The notes: generated by a model from the sequence alone, not told the origin. Numbered from the stretch's first letter, positions 25,986 through 35,466 are shown. The stretch: 64,000 nt of DNA from GCA-002793235 sp965267355 (GCA_965267355.1 OZ253956.1:1240001-1304000); one strand, 5' to 3'. Made by a program: numbers and translations.

Positions 25986-28900
25986 ATGAAAACAAATAAT
26001 TTGAAACTTTTATTCTTAATCTCTTTCTTAATTCCATTTAGTTTTGTTGGATTAAGTCAGAAGTCAGAAAATCTTAATAAGACTATAGTTCTTAAAGAAT
26101 ATTTAGTTGAAGAGAAACTTAATGTTGAGGTTAAAGAGTTTTTTATACGAAGAATACGAAAAACAACTTTAGTTAAAGATATAGATAACCACGAGTTTGT
26201 ACATTATTTTTTGGATAGGTATAATTCTAAATACAAGGGAGATATAGTTTTAGCCTTAACAAAGCAAAATAAAACCACACTATCTCTTGCGGAGATTTTA
26301 TCGGTGTCTGATAGTTTGATTGGTTTAATGGCTAATGATTTTAATAGTTATAAACTTGCTAACCCTAATAGTTCTAAAACGTGTAATGATGGAAAGGTTG
26401 AAGAAAGAAGTTTTGCTTTTATTGATATGGCGAAACAAAAAAAAGGATCTAATGATAAAGGGTTAAATGAGCCATGTAACAATGCTGATTATGAGACTGG
26501 TGATGGAACAGGTTGGGATTTTACTGAAGGGGATGTAGATAACAACCCTTACGGTTATATCAATGTTGTTGGATCTAACTTGGCTAGTAATCAGTTTACC
26601 ATGATGACTGGTGCGGGTATGGATGCAGTAACTGGAGCTTTTCCAGTTGTGAATCCCGATGGAGGTACATTCTCTCTGATGGTTGGTGATGGAACAGGTT
26701 CTAATTATAGAGCTGCAAGTGTTTCTCAAACTTTTCTAGTTGATGCAACATCAGAAGCTTTTACTTATAGCTATGCATTAGTATTGGAAGATCCTTCTGG
26801 GCACAGTTTGGGGCAAAAACCTTACTTTAAAGTAAATATGTATGATCAATCAGGTGCTTCTATAACATGTGGAGACTATGAAGTTATTTCAGGTCCTGTC
26901 TCTTCTGGAGGAGATCCTGATTTTATTGCTTATCCAGGTGGTTTTTATTTGCCTTGGCGGACTACTTTTGCTCCGCTTCAAGGTTATGTTGGCCAAAATG
27001 TAACGATTGAATTTATTATTGGAGATTGTGGTCAAGGAGGGCATTATGGATATGGTTATATTGATGCTTCGTGTCAACCATTAGAGATTATACCTAGTCA
27101 GACTGTTATTTGTGGAGGTGCTCCTGTTACTTTAACTGCTCCTGCTGGTGCAGCAAGTTATTTGTGGAGTCCTGGAGGGCAAACTACTCAATCCATCACA
27201 ACTAATGTTCCTGGAAACTATAGTGTTGATGTTATTCCTGTAACTGGACCCGCATGTGCTTTAACTTTAACAGCTACAATTGGAGGCTCTCCAGATTATC
27301 CTGTAGCAGAATTTAATGCTAATCCTACTTCTGTATGTGCTGGAACTCCAATTACTTTTAATAATACTTCTTATGTTGTTGGACCTTCTGCAATTGATAG
27401 TGTAGAATGGGATTTTAATTCAGATGGTATAATAGATGATACAAACTTTAACACATCCCATACTTATCCTGCAGCAGGCAATTATGCTGTTACTTTAACG
27501 GTTTATAATAATGGCTGTGATGATGACACCACAATAAACGTTACAGTAACCCCTGGAACTACTGCAGATTTTACTTCAACTACCGTTTGTCAGGGTGTTG
27601 CTACCAACTTTACAGATGTTTCAGTACCTGGTGGTACAGTAGTAAATTGGGATTGGGATTTTGATAATGATGGTGTTTCGGATAATACTAATCAAAACCC
27701 AACATATACTTTTCCATCAGCAGGTACATTTCCTGTTGAGCTAAGTGTATCCGGAGTAGGAGGAAGCTGTCCGAATGATACTGTAATAAATGTAACAGTA
27801 AACCCTAACCCCGTTGCTAGTTTCAGTGCTGATACTGTGTGCTACGGGACATTAACGACCTTTACAGATAACTCTAATGTAGGCACAGGAGTGATAACCA
27901 ATTGGGATTGGGACTTTGGAGACGCAGTCGGGACGAGTGTAGCCCAGAATCCGACCTATACCTACGGGACCAATAACACCTTTAGCACCACACTAATAGT
28001 AACCACAGACAGTGGGTGTGTAGATACCACAGAAATAGACGTGTATATCCATGACTTACCAGTAGCCGACTTTACCCCAGATACTGCCTGTGCAGGAAAC
28101 GTTTCACAATTCATGGATGTAACAGCAACAGCCTCAGGCATTCAGAATTGGTCATGGGATTTTGACAATGACGGGAACGAAGATGCCAATACCCAAAACC
28201 CGACCTACACATTTCCAGGCTTTGGTACCTATCCAGTAAGTCTATCCGTAATAGACAACAATGGTTGTACGCACGATACGATCAAGAATGTATATGTGAG
28301 CGCCCAACCCACAGCCGATTTTACAGTAACCAACGAATGCTTTGGCTCAGCCAATAACTTTACAGACCTATCCAATCCAAACGGAGGCGTAATAGCAAGT
28401 TGGGACTGGGACTTTACCAATGATGGCACAGTAGACGATACCAATCAAAACCCGAGCAATGGATACCCATCATCAGGGAACTATACCGTAGAGCTATTAG
28501 TAACCACGCAATTAGGCTGCGTAGATTCTATTACCAAGCCAGTATCCGTACACCCAATACCAGTAGCAGATTTCACAGTTGACACAGCCTGTTACGGGAC
28601 ATTAACGACCTTTACAGATAACTCTAATGTAGGCACAGGAGCGATAACCAATTGGGATTGGGACTTTGGAGACGCAGTCGGGACGAGTGTAGCCCAGAAT
28701 CCGACCTATACCTACGGGACCAATAACACCTTTACCACTACATTAATAGTAACCACAGACAGTGGGTGTGTAGATACCACAGAAATAGACGTGTATATCC
28801 ATGACTTACCAGTAGCCGACTTTACCCCAGATACCGCCTGTGCAGGAAACGTTTCACAATTCATGGATGTAACAGCAACAGCCTCAGGCATTCAGAATTG

Positions 28901-31109
28901 GTCATGGGATTTTGACAATGACGGGAACGAAGATGCCAATACCCAAAACCCGACCTACACATTTCCAGGCTTTGGTACCTATCCAGTAAGCCTATCCGTG
29001 ATAGACAACAATGGTTGTACGCACGATACGATCAAGAATGTATACGTGAGCGCCCAACCCACAGCCGATTTTACAGTAACCAACGAATGCTTTGGCTCAG
29101 CCAATAACTTTACAGACCTATCCAATCCAAACGGAGGCGTAATAGCAAGTTGGGACTGGGACTTTACCAATGATGGCACAGTAGACGATACCAATCAAAA
29201 CCCGAGCAATGGATACCCATCATCAGGGAACTATACCGTAGAGCTATTAGTAACCACGCAATTAGGCTGCGTAGATTCTATTACCAAGCCAGTATCCGTA
29301 CACCCAATGCCAGTAGCCAACTTTTCAGTAGCCGATGTATGCTTAAATGACGTATCTAACCTTTACGATTCCTCAACAGTAGCCACAGGCAACATAATCA
29401 GTTGGGCTTGGGATTTTGACAATGACGGAAACATAGATGACACCAATCAAAACCCAACCAACACCTATGCAACAGACGGAACCTTTGCAGTAACCCTAAC
29501 CGTTACAACAGACAGCGGATGCATTAATATCTATACAGACAGTGCAACAGTAGACCCATTACCAACAGCAGCATTTACAGTAAACAATATCTGTATAGAT
29601 ACAGCAGCCATATATACAGACAACTCCAACGGAAACGGAGGAACAATAGCCAACTGGGACTGGGACTTTGACGGAGACGGAACAACAGACAATACCAACC
29701 AAAACCCAACCAATACCTATGCAAGCCATGGACAATACAATGTGCAACTAATCGTATCAACAGCAGCAGGTTGCGCAGATACCATAACCCAGCCAATAGA
29801 CATATACCCAATGCCAGTAGCCGACTTTACCTTCCAGAATCAATGTTACGCTACCCCAGTACCATTTACCGATAACTCGATGGTAGCCACAGGAGCAATA
29901 ACAGGATGGCAATGGTACTTTGGTAACACCAACACCTCCATAGCCCAAAACCCATCAGAAAACTATGGGTCAGAAGGCGTTTACGAAGTACAACTAGTAG
30001 TAACCACAGACAATGGTTGTAGAGATACAGTAACCCATAACAATATAGAAGTATACCCAACACCAGTAGTTGACTTTACCCCAACAGACGTTTGTTTGAA
30101 TGCCCCAACAGTATTTCAAGATTTATCAAACGTATCTAACATGTACACTACTAATAATATAACTAACTGGGATTGGGACTTTGGAGATGGAGTAGGAACA
30201 AGCAACTTACAAAATCCGACTTATACCTATACCCAAGAAGGAACCTATGCAGCAGAGCTGATAGTAGTATCTAACCACGGTTGTACAGACAGTTTAACCA
30301 AAAACGTAACCGTACACCCATTACCAACAGTAGACTTTGAAGGACCAGCACAAGGATGTTCACCAGTATGCGTACAACTCATAAACAACTCAGCCATTAC
30401 CTCAGGCACTATAGACACATGGGTATGGAATTTTGGAGACGGTAACACATCAGGCTCACAAGCACCAAACCACTGTTGGTATAATGATTCACAAACATCA
30501 GCAGAAAATTACGATGTAACCCTAACAGCCATATCAAACTTTGGATGTGTAGATAGTATGACCATACCAGCTATGGTAACCTCTTACCCAATACCACAAG
30601 CGATTTTTACCTATAACCCATTAGAAACAGATATTTACGATCCGGAGATTAACTTTATAGATCAATCCATTATAGCATCACAATGGCAGTGGGATTTAGG
30701 AGATGGTACAACATCAACTATTCAGAACCCAGTACATACCTATGCAGACTCAGGCACCTACGTAGTAACCTTATACATGGAGAACACATATGGATGTAGA
30801 GATACGGCAACAAAGAATGTAGTGATAAAACCAACCTTTGCCATATGGATACCAAACGTATTTACCCCAGACGGAGACGGAGTGAATGACTATTGGTTCT
30901 CAGATGGCTATGGAATAACCGAATTACAAACCTTGGTGTTTGATAGATGGGGCTTAGTAGTATATGAAGGCTATCAATTAGATTCGAAATGGGATGGGAC
31001 TTACAAAGGTAAGATGAGCATACAAGACACCTATGTATATAAGATAAAAGCCAGAGATGTATTTGGTGAGTGGCATGAATACATCGGAAAGGTTACATTA
31101 CTGAAGTAA
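25986..31109 (+). CDS. Giant 14-PKD-repeat surface protein with type-B T9SS C-terminal domain
   Basis: A 1707-residue secreted protein. It has a signal peptide (1-25, ending VGLSQ), a unique N-terminal region (about 26-160), and a jelly-roll-like segment with an FIIGDCGQGGHYGYGYID motif (about 165-370). Fourteen PKD-like units of about 84 residues span about 438-1614; each carries a WDWDF or WxWxFG core and ends GCxDT-x-T-x-V. The last 93 residues (IPNVFTPDGDGVNDYWF, then DRWGLVVYE and KWDGTYKGK) are the gliding-type C-terminal domain for T9SS export and surface attachment. PKD units 3-5 and 6-8 are near-identical at DNA level. From about 27840 on, codons become C- and A-ending (acc, aac, tac, ccc), unlike the T-ending codons of the 5' third and of neighbouring genes, suggesting recombination with or import of repeat DNA. 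Confidence 0.92.
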   Translation: MKTNNLKLLFLISFLIPFSFVGLSQKSENLNKTIVLKEYLVEEKLNVEVKEFFIRRIRKTTLVKDIDNHEFVHYFLDRYNSKYKGDIVLALTKQNKTTLSLAEILSVSDSLIGLMANDFNSYKLANPNSSKTCNDGKVEERSFAFIDMAKQKKGSNDKGLNEPCNNADYETGDGTGWDFTEGDVDNNPYGYINVVGSNLASNQFTMMTGAGMDAVTGAFPVVNPDGGTFSLMVGDGTGSNYRAASVSQTFLVDATSEAFTYSYALVLEDPSGHSLGQKPYFKVNMYDQSGASITCGDYEVISGPVSSGGDPDFIAYPGGFYLPWRTTFAPLQGYVGQNVTIEFIIGDCGQGGHYGYGYIDASCQPLEIIPSQTVICGGAPVTLTAPAGAASYLWSPGGQTTQSITTNVPGNYSVDVIPVTGPACALTLTATIGGSPDYPVAEFNANPTSVCAGTPITFNNTSYVVGPSAIDSVEWDFNSDGIIDDTNFNTSHTYPAAGNYAVTLTVYNNGCDDDTTINVTVTPGTTADFTSTTVCQGVATNFTDVSVPGGTVVNWDWDFDNDGVSDNTNQNPTYTFPSAGTFPVELSVSGVGGSCPNDTVINVTVNPNPVASFSADTVCYGTLTTFTDNSNVGTGVITNWDWDFGDAVGTSVAQNPTYTYGTNNTFSTTLIVTTDSGCVDTTEIDVYIHDLPVADFTPDTACAGNVSQFMDVTATASGIQNWSWDFDNDGNEDANTQNPTYTFPGFGTYPVSLSVIDNNGCTHDTIKNVYVSAQPTADFTVTNECFGSANNFTDLSNPNGGVIASWDWDFTNDGTVDDTNQNPSNGYPSSGNYTVELLVTTQLGCVDSITKPVSVHPIPVADFTVDTACYGTLTTFTDNSNVGTGAITNWDWDFGDAVGTSVAQNPTYTYGTNNTFTTTLIVTTDSGCVDTTEIDVYIHDLPVADFTPDTACAGNVSQFMDVTATASGIQNWSWDFDNDGNEDANTQNPTYTFPGFGTYPVSLSVIDNNGCTHDTIKNVYVSAQPTADFTVTNECFGSANNFTDLSNPNGGVIASWDWDFTNDGTVDDTNQNPSNGYPSSGNYTVELLVTTQLGCVDSITKPVSVHPMPVANFSVADVCLNDVSNLYDSSTVATGNIISWAWDFDNDGNIDDTNQNPTNTYATDGTFAVTLTVTTDSGCINIYTDSATVDPLPTAAFTVNNICIDTAAIYTDNSNGNGGTIANWDWDFDGDGTTDNTNQNPTNTYASHGQYNVQLIVSTAAGCADTITQPIDIYPMPVADFTFQNQCYATPVPFTDNSMVATGAITGWQWYFGNTNTSIAQNPSENYGSEGVYEVQLVVTTDNGCRDTVTHNNIEVYPTPVVDFTPTDVCLNAPTVFQDLSNVSNMYTTNNITNWDWDFGDGVGTSNLQNPTYTYTQEGTYAAELIVVSNHGCTDSLTKNVTVHPLPTVDFEGPAQGCSPVCVQLINNSAITSGTIDTWVWNFGDGNTSGSQAPNHCWYNDSQTSAENYDVTLTAISNFGCVDSMTIPAMVTSYPIPQAIFTYNPLETDIYDPEINFIDQSIIASQWQWDLGDGTTSTIQNPVHTYADSGTYVVTLYMENTYGCRDTATKNVVIKPTFAIWIPNVFTPDGDGVNDYWFSDGYGITELQTLVFDRWGLVVYEGYQLDSKWDGTYKGKMSIQDTYVYKIKARDVFGEWHEYIGKVTLLK
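27843..28567 (+). repeat. 750-bp tandem duplication within the PKD gene, copy 1
   Basis: This 725-bp stretch matches 28593-29317 at a constant offset of 750 bp with about nine differences. It encodes PKD units 3, 4 and 5. Two differences change residues (Val to Ala, Ser to Thr); most others are silent. Confidence 0.95.
28593..29317 (+). repeat. 750-bp tandem duplication within the PKD gene, copy 2
   Basis: Second copy, encoding PKD units 6, 7 and 8. The offset of 750 bp is exactly 250 codons, so the duplication keeps frame and adds three complete domains. The match ends sharply at CAGTAGC. Confidence 0.95.
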
Positions 31110-31143
31110 AATAGACCAAAAACACCAAACAACTTAAAACTAA

Positions 31144-31170
31144 AAATCCCCGCTTTTGCGGGGATTTCTT
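31144..31170. terminator. Bidirectional terminator between the PKD gene and tRNA-Phe
   Basis: A 10-bp stem, AAATCCCCGC / GCGGGGATTT, encloses a TTTT loop. T-rich tails lie on both strands. It can stop the PKD transcript from the left and the tRNA transcript from the right. Confidence 0.85.
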
Positions 31171-31175
31171 TGAAG

Positions 31176-31248
31176 TGGTGCCACCAGGAATCGAACCAGG
31201 GACACAAGGATTTTCAGTCCTTTGCTCTACCAACTGAGCTATGGCACC
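31176..31248 (-). tRNA. tRNA-Phe (GAA)
   Basis: A 73-nt cloverleaf on the minus strand. The acceptor stem is GGTGCCA with TGGCACC plus discriminator A, the D-arm is GCTCAGTTGGTAGAGC, and the anticodon loop CTGAAAA has anticodon GAA between GGA and TCC. The T-arm is CCTGGTTCGATTCCTGG. The 3' CCA is not encoded (CTTC follows the discriminator), so it must be added by the CCA-adding enzyme. Confidence 0.97.
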
Positions 31249-31263
31249 AACTTAATTGGTCGG

Positions 31264-31291
31264 CAAATGTAGAAAAATATTTTAATCTCAA
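31264..31291 (-). promoter_or_regulatory. Candidate promoter for tRNA-Phe
   Basis: On the minus strand TTG (31291-31289) and TACATTTG (31271-31264) are 17 bp apart, an exact -7 box match. Transcription would begin roughly 9 nt upstream of the mature tRNA 5' end at 31248. Confidence 0.6.
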
Positions 31292-31336
31292 AAAACAAAA
31301 CCACTACATTTTGTAATTTCGATAATTATTTTTACT

Positions 31337-32056
31337 GTGAACTTAGTACTCGATATAGGAAATACACGTTGCAAAGCTGCTGTTTTTAATCAGAATGAAA
31401 TGGTTGAAGTAATGCAACAAAATGTATTTACTGATGATTATATTGAAGAAATAATTAAAAAATATAACATTAAGAAAGGTGTTTACGCTTCAGTTAGAAC
31501 AGAGAAGGAAATTAAAGTGTTAACAAAATATAATTTTTTAGAACTTTCTCATCTTACACCTATACCTTTGGAGAATAAATATAAAACACCAGATACTTTG
31601 GGTAAGGATAGAATTGCTGGAGTAGTAGGGGCTTTTGCTGAGCATAAGAATCAAAATGTATTGATAATAGATATGGGAACTTGCATAACTTTTGATTTTG
31701 TTACTGCTAAAAATGAGTATTTAGGAGGTGCTATTTCACCAGGGTTTGAAATGAGATTAAAAGCTTTAAATATATTAACAGGTAAATTACCAAAAGTAGA
31801 ATATGATAATACTCAACCGAATTTAATAGGCGATTCAACTAAAAATTCAATATTGTCAGGGGTTTATAACGGGTTGAAAAATGAATTGCAAGGAGTAATT
31901 AACCAGTACATTTCACAATATGATAACTTAAAAGTAGTTGTTACGGGTGGTGATTATAAGTTATTTGATTTAGAACCAAAAAATCGCATCTTTGCAGACA
32001 AATTTTTAGTGCTGAAAGGATTGAATGAAATTTTAAATTATAATGCAGAAAAATAA
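31337..32056 (+). CDS. coaX: Type III pantothenate kinase
   Basis: Phosphorylates pantothenate, the first step of coenzyme A synthesis. This type is not feedback-inhibited by CoA and needs a monovalent cation. The protein is 239 residues. The ATP-binding VLDIGNTRCK is at the N-terminus, DTLGKDRIAG at about 90, the catalytic-Asp segment IIDMGTCITFDFV at about 112, and GGAISPGFEMR follows. The start is a GTG directly before the conserved NLVLDIGNT strand. It overlaps the next gene by 14 bp and heads the coaX-OMP-TPR-lptC-CNNM-PpiD run, a recurrent order in this phylum. Confidence 0.95.
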   Translation: MNLVLDIGNTRCKAAVFNQNEMVEVMQQNVFTDDYIEEIIKKYNIKKGVYASVRTEKEIKVLTKYNFLELSHLTPIPLENKYKTPDTLGKDRIAGVVGAFAEHKNQNVLIIDMGTCITFDFVTAKNEYLGGAISPGFEMRLKALNILTGKLPKVEYDNTQPNLIGDSTKNSILSGVYNGLKNELQGVINQYISQYDNLKVVVTGGDYKLFDLEPKNRIFADKFLVLKGLNEILNYNAEK

Positions 32057-33344
32057 AGTATTTATTACACTATTACTTTTGCTAATAAGTGCTACTGCAT
32101 TTACTCAAGCAACTACTATTTCTCCATACTCTAAGTATGGTGTAGGACTATTAAAGCCAGAAACGTTTCCTCAAAATTTTGCTATGGGTGGAGTTGCTAT
32201 GGGATTAAGATCAAATAAAGACATTGGTTTTTTAAACCCTGCAAGTTATTCGGCAATTACTGTAACAACATTTGATGTTGGCTATACCAATAACGCACTT
32301 TGGCTAGATGATGGTGTAGAAACTCAGTATCAAAATAACCCACACATTAGCCACATAGCTTTTGGTATGCCTGTTATAAAAAATAAATGGGGAATGAGTT
32401 TTGGACTTTTACCTTTTGCTAATACAGGTTATGAGTATGATGAAGTAAGGTCAGATACAACAGTTGGAGGAGATTATAGTATTTATAGTAATGGACAAGG
32501 AGCCTTAAATAAATTATACTTTGGTAATGCACTTAATTTTAATTTAGATTCTACCTCTCAACTTTCAATAGGGGGTAACTTGTTTTACATTTTTGGAGCA
32601 GTATCTCATGATCAAAAAGTTATATATGGAAATTTACCTAACGGATTTAATGTTTGGAGTTTAAGAGAGTATTCTGTAGCTGATTTCGGAGCTAACTTTG
32701 GGTTACAATATCAAAAGAGATTTAAGAATAAAAATGATGATGAATTTAAATTAACATTTGGTGCAACTTATCAATTAGCTGCTGATTTAAGTGGTAAGAG
32801 AACAGAATTGCTAAGAACCTTTACAGGTTCGGTTGATTTTGGAACAATTAAGGATACAGTTTTGCAGATAGAAGATGAACCAACCACAACTAAATTGCCA
32901 TCTAAAATTGGGATAGGAGTTGCTCTTGAAAAAGAAAACAAATGGTTGATAGCAGCAGATTATAAAACTGCTGCTTGGGGAGATATTGTAAGTTCTGATT
33001 CTATTTATAGTTACCAAAACACACAGGAGTTTAATGTTGGTGCCCAAATAATTCCACAAATTGATGGAAGAAAGTACATTCAACGAATAGCATATAGGTT
33101 TGGGTTCAGGTATTCTAATTCTTATCTTGCTATTCGAAATGTAGATTGGAGTGATTATGGTATAGCTTTTGGAGTAGGTTTGCCAATAAGAAGAAGCGAG
33201 TTTACCTACCCTCGTTTAAATTTTGGCATAGAATATGGACAAAGAGGTGTACAAGAACAAGGTTTAATAAAAGAAAAATATATAAATTTTAATATAGGAA
33301 TAACCATAAATGCTTTATGGTTTAGAAAAAGAAAATACGATTAA
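32043..33344 (+). CDS. Outer-membrane barrel protein (OmpP1/FadL-like layout)
   Basis: A 433-residue secreted protein with a signal peptide ending TAFTQ. The mature start, SPYSKYGVGLLKPETFPQNF, followed by AMGGVAMGLRSNKDIGFLNP, resembles the GARALGMGGA/NPA block of FadL/OmpP1 and PorV-type barrels. Strands continue to a C-terminal aromatic strand. It overlaps coaX by 14 bp and lies 2 bp before the TPR gene, so it belongs to the same operon. Its place before lptC suggests an envelope role; no substrate can be assigned. Confidence 0.7.
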   Translation: MQKNKVFITLLLLLISATAFTQATTISPYSKYGVGLLKPETFPQNFAMGGVAMGLRSNKDIGFLNPASYSAITVTTFDVGYTNNALWLDDGVETQYQNNPHISHIAFGMPVIKNKWGMSFGLLPFANTGYEYDEVRSDTTVGGDYSIYSNGQGALNKLYFGNALNFNLDSTSQLSIGGNLFYIFGAVSHDQKVIYGNLPNGFNVWSLREYSVADFGANFGLQYQKRFKNKNDDEFKLTFGATYQLAADLSGKRTELLRTFTGSVDFGTIKDTVLQIEDEPTTTKLPSKIGIGVALEKENKWLIAADYKTAAWGDIVSSDSIYSYQNTQEFNVGAQIIPQIDGRKYIQRIAYRFGFRYSNSYLAIRNVDWSDYGIAFGVGLPIRRSEFTYPRLNFGIEYGQRGVQEQGLIKEKYINFNIGITINALWFRKRKYD

Positions 33345-33346
33345 CG

Positions 33347-34642
33347 ATGAAAAAATTAGCATTAATTATTACCGGATTAGTAATCAGTTTAGCATCTTTT
33401 GCACAAGGTAAGTATGGCGCTACACCAGAAGATAGTGTTAAATGTATAGAAAGTTTGATCTATAAAGATTACCTAAAAGCCGATCCTAAATTAGCCCATT
33501 CTTTATGGAGAGTGGCATACAAAACTTGTCCTCAATCTCAAAAAACACTTTACATTAATGGGGTTAAAATTTATGAAGGGTTAGCTAAGAAAGCAGGAAA
33601 AGAGAAAAATAATGAGTTAAAAGAATTGTATTTAGATACCATGTTTTCTATTTACGACCAACGAATTGAAATGTTTGGCCAAAAATGTTTTGTACTTGGA
33701 TACAAAGGACAATCAATGTTGGTTCATAGAACAAGTAAGAAACAAGAAACATTTGATATTTTAAATGAATCTGTAGAAGGATGTGGTAATAAATCGCAAT
33801 CAGGAACATTAGTAGCTTTAATGTTTGCTACCATTAATTTAGAGAAAGAAGGTAAAAAAACAAAAGAAGAAGTGGTAGAAATGTTTGAAAAATTATCTGC
33901 TATTTGTGCTGCTAATGCTGGTGGGAAAAAAGCTGAAAAATATGCTAAAGCACAAGAAAAAATTCAAAATGTTTCTAGCCCTTATTTAAGCTGTGATGTG
34001 TTGGTTCCTTTGGCTGAGAAGAATTTTGAAGCTAATAAAGAAAATGTTGATTGGTTAAGAAGAGCGGTTAAATTATTAAAAGCTAAAAAGTGTTACGAAT
34101 CTGACATCTTTTCTAAAATTGCTGAGGCATACTTTAAGTTAGAGCCATCTGCAGAAGGGGCAGAAGGAATGGGTAAATTATTCTTAGCTAAGAAAGATTA
34201 TGATAAAGCAGTTGATTTCTTTAAGAAAGCAATTGAAATGGCTGAAACTGATGAAGAAAAAGCACAATATAATTTAAGTGTTGCAGAAGCTTATTTATAT
34301 GCAAAGAGCTATTCTTCAGCAAAAAGCTATGCACTTAAAGCATTAAGCCATAAAACTTGGGGAGAACCATACATTGTAATAGGTGATGCATATATGTATA
34401 GTGCAAGCTCTTGCGATGATGGCAAACTTGGTAAGTATGGTGCATATTGGGCTGCGGTAGATAAGTATTCAAAAGCTAAATCGGTAGATGGAAGTGTTGC
34501 AGGAGAAGCTAGCAAAAAAATTGCAAGAGCATCTGCTAATTACCCATTAACTAAAGATGCGTTTTTCCACTCGGTTAAAAATGGAGATTCTTATAAATGT
34601 GCTTGTTGGATAGGAGAAACCACTACGGTTAGAACCAAATAA
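33347..34642 (+). CDS. Secreted TPR-repeat protein
   Basis: A 431-residue protein with a signal peptide (1-19, ending SFAQ). Helical repeats of about 34 residues, clearest at about 270-360 (GMGKLFLAKKDYDKAVDFFK is a canonical TPR helix pair), indicate a periplasmic protein-protein scaffold. The C-terminus has paired cysteines (YKCACWIGE) that could form a disulfide. The stop overlaps the lptC start by one base. It is syntenic with lptC in related bacteria, so a part in envelope assembly is plausible. Confidence 0.8.
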   Translation: MKKLALIITGLVISLASFAQGKYGATPEDSVKCIESLIYKDYLKADPKLAHSLWRVAYKTCPQSQKTLYINGVKIYEGLAKKAGKEKNNELKELYLDTMFSIYDQRIEMFGQKCFVLGYKGQSMLVHRTSKKQETFDILNESVEGCGNKSQSGTLVALMFATINLEKEGKKTKEEVVEMFEKLSAICAANAGGKKAEKYAKAQEKIQNVSSPYLSCDVLVPLAEKNFEANKENVDWLRRAVKLLKAKKCYESDIFSKIAEAYFKLEPSAEGAEGMGKLFLAKKDYDKAVDFFKKAIEMAETDEEKAQYNLSVAEAYLYAKSYSSAKSYALKALSHKTWGEPYIVIGDAYMYSASSCDDGKLGKYGAYWAAVDKYSKAKSVDGSVAGEASKKIARASANYPLTKDAFFHSVKNGDSYKCACWIGETTTVRTK

Positions 34643-35229
34643 TGCTTCAACAGGCAGGTATTAATATTATAAAATTAAGTGTCCCGATGCTATTTGCAAT
34701 CGGGATACTTTGTTCTTGCGAAAATGATATTAAGGAAGTAGAATCTTTAACCAATAAAAAGAAAGAACCTATTAGTAAAGGTAAAAATGTGGAGTTGATT
34801 TATTCCGAAAAGGCTAACGTAAAAATTAAGGTTACTGCTCCGTTAATGGAAGAATATGGTGAAGGAGAAGAGAAGTATTACGAGATGACAGAAGGAATAA
34901 AGGTGATGTTTTATGATACTTCCCTTCATGTTACTTCTACACTTACATCTAAATATGCTATTCACAACATTGGTAAAAGAGTAATGGAAGCTAAAAATGA
35001 TGTGGTAATTGTAAATGATAAAGCTGAAAAATTAAATACCGAACATTTAATTTGGTATGAAGATTCATCCAAAATATATTCAGATGAGTTTGTGAAAATC
35101 ACTACCAAAGATGAAATAATTATGGGAGAAGGAATGGAAGCAGATCAGGATTTTAGCAAGTGGAAAATATTTAAAATTAAAGGAATTATTAATGTAAAAG
35201 AAGAAGCAGATTCTTCGTCAACAAAATAA
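34642..35229 (+). CDS. lptC: LPS export ABC transporter periplasmic protein LptC
   Basis: A 195-residue LptC-family protein that would bridge the LptBFG inner-membrane transporter to LptA for LPS transport. An N-terminal hydrophobic segment (about 10-25) ends LCSC, where Cys26 may be a lipidation site. A beta-jellyroll follows, with MTEGIKVMFYDTSLHVTSTL, then NIGKRVMEAKNDVVIVN and LNTEHLIWYEDSSKIYSDEF, all recognisable LptC strands. It is coupled to the TPR gene upstream. Confidence 0.87.
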   Translation: MLQQAGINIIKLSVPMLFAIGILCSCENDIKEVESLTNKKKEPISKGKNVELIYSEKANVKIKVTAPLMEEYGEGEEKYYEMTEGIKVMFYDTSLHVTSTLTSKYAIHNIGKRVMEAKNDVVIVNDKAEKLNTEHLIWYEDSSKIYSDEFVKITTKDEIIMGEGMEADQDFSKWKIFKIKGIINVKEEADSSSTK

Positions 35230-35238
35230 GATTTTATA

Positions 35239-35433
35239 ATGCTTAAAGTAGTTAAGTTTTTGCAAATGATGTGGTTGGTAATAGGCATACTAACCTTCTT
35301 AATTGCTACCTATCACCTTATATTCACGGCAGTAAATGATGCTCTGTTTTTTTACTTTTTTTCGTTGGTTGCCTTTGTGTTGTATTTTGTAAGAAAACGC
35401 CAGCTTAAGCGTTTGCAAAATATATCAAAATAA
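35239..35433 (+). CDS. Small two-helix membrane protein
   Basis: A 64-residue protein with two hydrophobic segments (about 8-30 and 34-51) and a basic C-terminal tail (VRKRQLKRLQNISK). It lies 9 bp after lptC in the same direction, so it is probably co-transcribed. Tail positivity suggests both termini are cytoplasmic. I do not recognise the family. Confidence 0.6.
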   Translation: MLKVVKFLQMMWLVIGILTFLIATYHLIFTAVNDALFFYFFSLVAFVLYFVRKRQLKRLQNISK

Positions 35434-35466
35434 ACTCGTATTTTTAGAAAGGAATTATAATTGTAA

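Noticed and set aside
28229..29194. Two identical 71-residue antisense frames 750 bp apart, which could suggest duplicated antisense genes.
   Set aside because: They are shadows of the duplicated PKD coding sequence on the opposite strand.
27843..29317. Regular direct repeats that might be a CRISPR or satellite array.
   Set aside because: The repeats are long, in frame, and encode PKD domains; there are no short palindromic repeats with unique spacers anywhere in the window.
24053..31109. A mobile element or island carrying the PKD gene next to tRNA-Phe.
   Set aside because: The tRNA is intact, no integrase, transposase or direct repeat of the tRNA 3' end is seen at the other side, and a terminator separates the two genes.
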